A DNA stretch of 64,000 bases from Candidatus Chloroploca mongolica (GTDB lineage: Bacteria; Chloroflexota; Chloroflexia; Chloroflexales; Chloroflexaceae), in the NCBI RefSeq assembly GCF_004762035.2, contig NZ_SIJK02000006.1:62001-126000 (forward strand). The letters run 5' to 3'. Of the stretch, positions 62,085-64,000 are shown in pieces. Position 1 is the stretch's first letter, and each line of letters starts with the position of its first letter. The position numbers were made by a program, and so were the translations under genes. Under the pieces are notes generated by a model that worked only from the letters and a program-made list of their open reading frames with translations, had not been told where the DNA came from and ran no database searches.

Positions 62085-62143
62085 AACACTTTGACAAACC
62101 CGTTCGGGTTGCAATAGTGTTATGAGGGGCAGGTGTAAGCAGC

Positions 62144-63460
62144 GTGGCAGTGGCAATACCCTTTCAGATCGCCATTAGTGGGCAAGGAACGACTGGATAT
62201 ACCCTTCGTGCGACGAGTCCGGGCGGAGTTATTGAAACCCAGATCGAGTTACCCATGCTCACCAATGATATGGTGACCAATGGTGAAATGCTCGGGCCGA
62301 TACTCTTTCCCCCGCCGGTGCATCAATTGCTGCTCGAAGCCGCCCACACCGCCAGCGAAGCGGGGAACCACGTCCAGATTCAGTTGCACATGGCCCTGCC
62401 TGAGGTGGCGGTTCTGCCCTGGGAATGGATCACGCTGGGGCGTTCAACCCCGTGGCAACCAGCGATCCGTGACGATTACCCACTGATTCGGGTTGGCCGC
62501 ATCACCCGTTCGCGTCCCGCTTTGCCTTTGAGCGGCCCGATACGCCTCTTGATTGCGTGCGCACCAGGGGCGGCAGCGGCAGCAGCGGCACCATTGGGCC
62601 ATGCTCTGGCGCAACCAGTGCGCGAGGGCCGCCTGGTCGTTGATCTGTTGCGCGATGCTGACCCGTTCATGCTGCGTGAGGCCCTAGCTGAAGAGCCGTG
62701 CCATGCCCTCCACCTTGTTGCTGCTGATGCAACGGGGCAGGGGGCGGCAGCGCGTCTACGCCTGGGTCGTGCGCTTGATGCCGCAGGTTTGGCTGGCATT
62801 ATTGGCGATTACCAGGAGTTGCGCTTACTCACCCTTGCGGCTGATCTGGGGGCTGAAGCGGCAGCTCTGGCGAGCATTGCGGGGGCCGTGCATGACCGAC
62901 TTGGCCTGGCCACCCTCGCGCTTGGCGACCTGGATAATGCAGGCGTTGCCACCTTTTGTGGGCCATGTTATGAAGCGCTGGTCGCTGATGAACCAGTTGA
63001 TCTGGCCACAACTGATGGACGAGCAGCACTCGCGGATGCCGAGGATGCCTGGGGATCGCCGCGTTTGTGGGTGGTTCCTGGGAGTGAATATCTCTTTAAT
63101 ACCCGCATGGCGAGCGTCTCTCGTCAGTCTGTGGCTGCTGATGCGGTTGCTGGCGAGGCTGCGCCGGTGGGCAAGCCACTGCGTACCGAGCGTACGTTCG
63201 CCGAGGCTGGGCACATCGCTTCGCGCGCCTTGACGAGCGCCAAAGCATTTGTCGTCGGTACGACGACCGTAGGTGAGCCAGCCCAACGCGCTCGTAACGA
63301 GACCCCGCGCAAGCAAGGCTTTTCACCAAAACTGGTGGCGCTGATTATTGCAGTCCTGGTGCTGATCTTGATGATCAGCCAGGTGCTGCCCTCCTCTAAT
63401 CCTCCGCCCCCTGTGCCAACCGTGGTACCCACGTCGGCTTTACCATTGCTGGAACCCTAG
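62144..63460 (+). CDS. Degenerate CHAT-domain protein with C-terminal membrane anchor
   Basis: A 438-residue protein. Residues 1-300 follow the CHAT (caspase/gingipain-like) layout: VLPWEWITLG (the LPWE-type strand), IRLLIACAPG, HALHLVAAD, LRLLTLAADLG and FCGPCYEALVADEPVDLATTDGR. The catalytic His position (consensus HFxGHG) reads LVAAD and the Cys position (consensus LNAC) reads TLAADL, so it is probably proteolytically inactive. A linker, one helix (about residues 395-413) and a Pro-rich tail follow. GTG 62144 is the start. A regulatory or scaffold role is inference. Confidence 0.7.
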   Translation: MAVAIPFQIAISGQGTTGYTLRATSPGGVIETQIELPMLTNDMVTNGEMLGPILFPPPVHQLLLEAAHTASEAGNHVQIQLHMALPEVAVLPWEWITLGRSTPWQPAIRDDYPLIRVGRITRSRPALPLSGPIRLLIACAPGAAAAAAAPLGHALAQPVREGRLVVDLLRDADPFMLREALAEEPCHALHLVAADATGQGAAARLRLGRALDAAGLAGIIGDYQELRLLTLAADLGAEAAALASIAGAVHDRLGLATLALGDLDNAGVATFCGPCYEALVADEPVDLATTDGRAALADAEDAWGSPRLWVVPGSEYLFNTRMASVSRQSVAADAVAGEAAPVGKPLRTERTFAEAGHIASRALTSAKAFVVGTTTVGEPAQRARNETPRKQGFSPKLVALIIAVLVLILMISQVLPSSNPPPPVPTVVPTSALPLLEP

Positions 63461-63487
63461 TTGGGGATGACGGTACGCGAAAACCAA

Positions 63488-63542
63488 TTCCTTCACTGAC
63501 CAACAAAGCCAGCGTAGCTGGCTTTGTTGGTCAGTGAAGGAA
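63488..63542. terminator. 26-bp perfect hairpin with GTA triloop
   Basis: Arms 63488-63513 and 63517-63542, core AAGCCAGC-GTA-GCTGGCTT. It lies 27 bases after the CHAT-like stop and before the transporter gene promoter (TATACT at 63598-63603). Confidence 0.8.
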
Positions 63543-63638
63543 CAATTCTTGGGGCTGCAGGTTGGCAAAAAGCGTCACCTAAATCCCCAGAAAACGGTAT
63601 ACTAAGGGAGAACCATTTTGACTGAGTGAGGAGTGGCT

Positions 63639-64000
63639 ATGGAATTGCCCCAGCCTCAGGCGACAACGATCTTGCGCCCTTTGTTGATCATCGCTTCGCT
63701 GGTACTGATCCTGGGAGCTATGCGGGTTGCAGCACCGTTGCTCAACCCGTTGCTTCTGGCCCTTGTGATTACTTTGCTGTGTAATCCGATCTATCTCTGG
63801 CTGCAAAAACGTGGTATTGCTTCGTGGTTTGCGCTGCTGATCATGGTGTTCGGCATGATCGCCTTTGCCGCGATGCTGACCACCGCACTCGGGGTATCAA
63901 TTACCCGTCTGACGTCACAACTTGGCACGTATCAACGTCTGCTCGCGCAACAAGAGCAAATGCTGCGTGAGTGGTTGGCAAGTTATGGATTTGTTGCCAA
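63639..64000 (+). CDS. AI-2E family transporter (5' part, runs off the window)
   Basis: The first 120 codons of a membrane protein. Three hydrophobic helices are visible (PLLIIASLVLILGAMRVAAP, NPLLLALVITLLCNPIY, WFALLIMVFGMIAFAAML), followed by an amphipathic segment (RLTSQLGTYQRLLAQQEQML), the layout of the PerM/AI-2E exporter family. GAGGAG precedes ATG 63639, and TATACT lies at 63598-63603. The C-terminus is beyond the right edge. Confidence 0.85.
   Translation, partial: MELPQPQATTILRPLLIIASLVLILGAMRVAAPLLNPLLLALVITLLCNPIYLWLQKRGIASWFALLIMVFGMIAFAAMLTTALGVSITRLTSQLGTYQRLLAQQEQMLREWLASYGFVA

Overview
The window is 64 kb of chromosome from a filamentous anoxygenic phototroph-like member of Chloroflexota, most likely order Chloroflexales. 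The evidence is a malate dehydrogenase (53806-54738) that, from memory, is very close to the Chloroflexus enzyme; three UbiA-type prenyltransferases including a homogentisate-phytyltransferase type; a secreted repeat protein ending in a VYLPLVxR-type tail that I associate with this group; and moderately high GC with many GTG/TTG starts behind strong AGGAG sites. I see no prophage, IS element or CRISPR array. It reads as core chromosome with one short decayed, repeat-rich stretch (about 21.5-23.2 kb).

Layout. 0-2.8 kb: a PAS/GAF NarL-class sensor kinase. 2.8-6.5 kb: an overlapping minus-strand unit of acyl-CoA ligase, homogentisate-phytyltransferase-like and MenA-like prenyltransferases (quinone/lipid side). 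6.5-9.8 kb: a tyrosine phosphatase, a CPA1-type antiporter whose C-terminal rhodanese domain is interrupted by an in-frame TGA, and a PanE-like reductase. 10.1-18 kb: a minus-strand peptide-uptake operon in transcription order binding protein, DppB, DppC, fused double ATPase, CBS/ACT protein, GHMP kinase-like protein. 18.6-21.5 kb: an FHA/zinc-ribbon protein divergent from etfBA. 21.5-25 kb: GC-rich repeats, MFS and M20-peptidase remnants, then a plant-type LRR protein. 25-30.3 kb: an orphan lasso-peptide B2-type protein, tRNA-Arg(GCG), a second DppD/DppF ATPase pair, a THUMP-like methyltransferase and ilvE. 30.4-36.6 kb: ssb, a third UbiA protein, phoU-mocA, a 7Fe-type ferredoxin, a Crp-family regulator, an alpha/beta hydrolase overlapping an MscS channel. 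36.6-41.5 kb: an NHL-propeller lipoprotein, a WYL regulator, rpmE, and rplU-rpmA. 41.6-48.4 kb: a large polytopic membrane protein, an ABC-2 permease with its exported partner, and a J-domain membrane protein. 48.5-51.6 kb: nadA-nadB with a repeated operator-like element. 51.6-54.7 kb: tandem lspA genes, rluD, mdh. 54.9-64 kb: a second NarL-class kinase, a PP2C phosphatase, mutL, a C45-type acyltransferase, a YvlB/SHOCT-like protein with a structured leader, a degenerate CHAT protein with a membrane tail, and the start of an AI-2E family transporter.

Two signals stand out. First, the rhodanese domain of the antiporter is continuous across an in-frame TGA placed exactly where relatives have a second active-site-loop Cys; a short stem-loop follows at a distance compatible with a bacterial SECIS element, so selenocysteine is a testable alternative to a nonsense mutation. 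Second, about twenty intergenic spaces carry long, near-perfect hairpins (12-28 bp stems), nearly always with a three-base loop closed by GC-N3-GC, whose arms differ at every locus. Most sit at gene ends like bidirectional terminators, but several lie directly upstream of start codons or between divergent genes.
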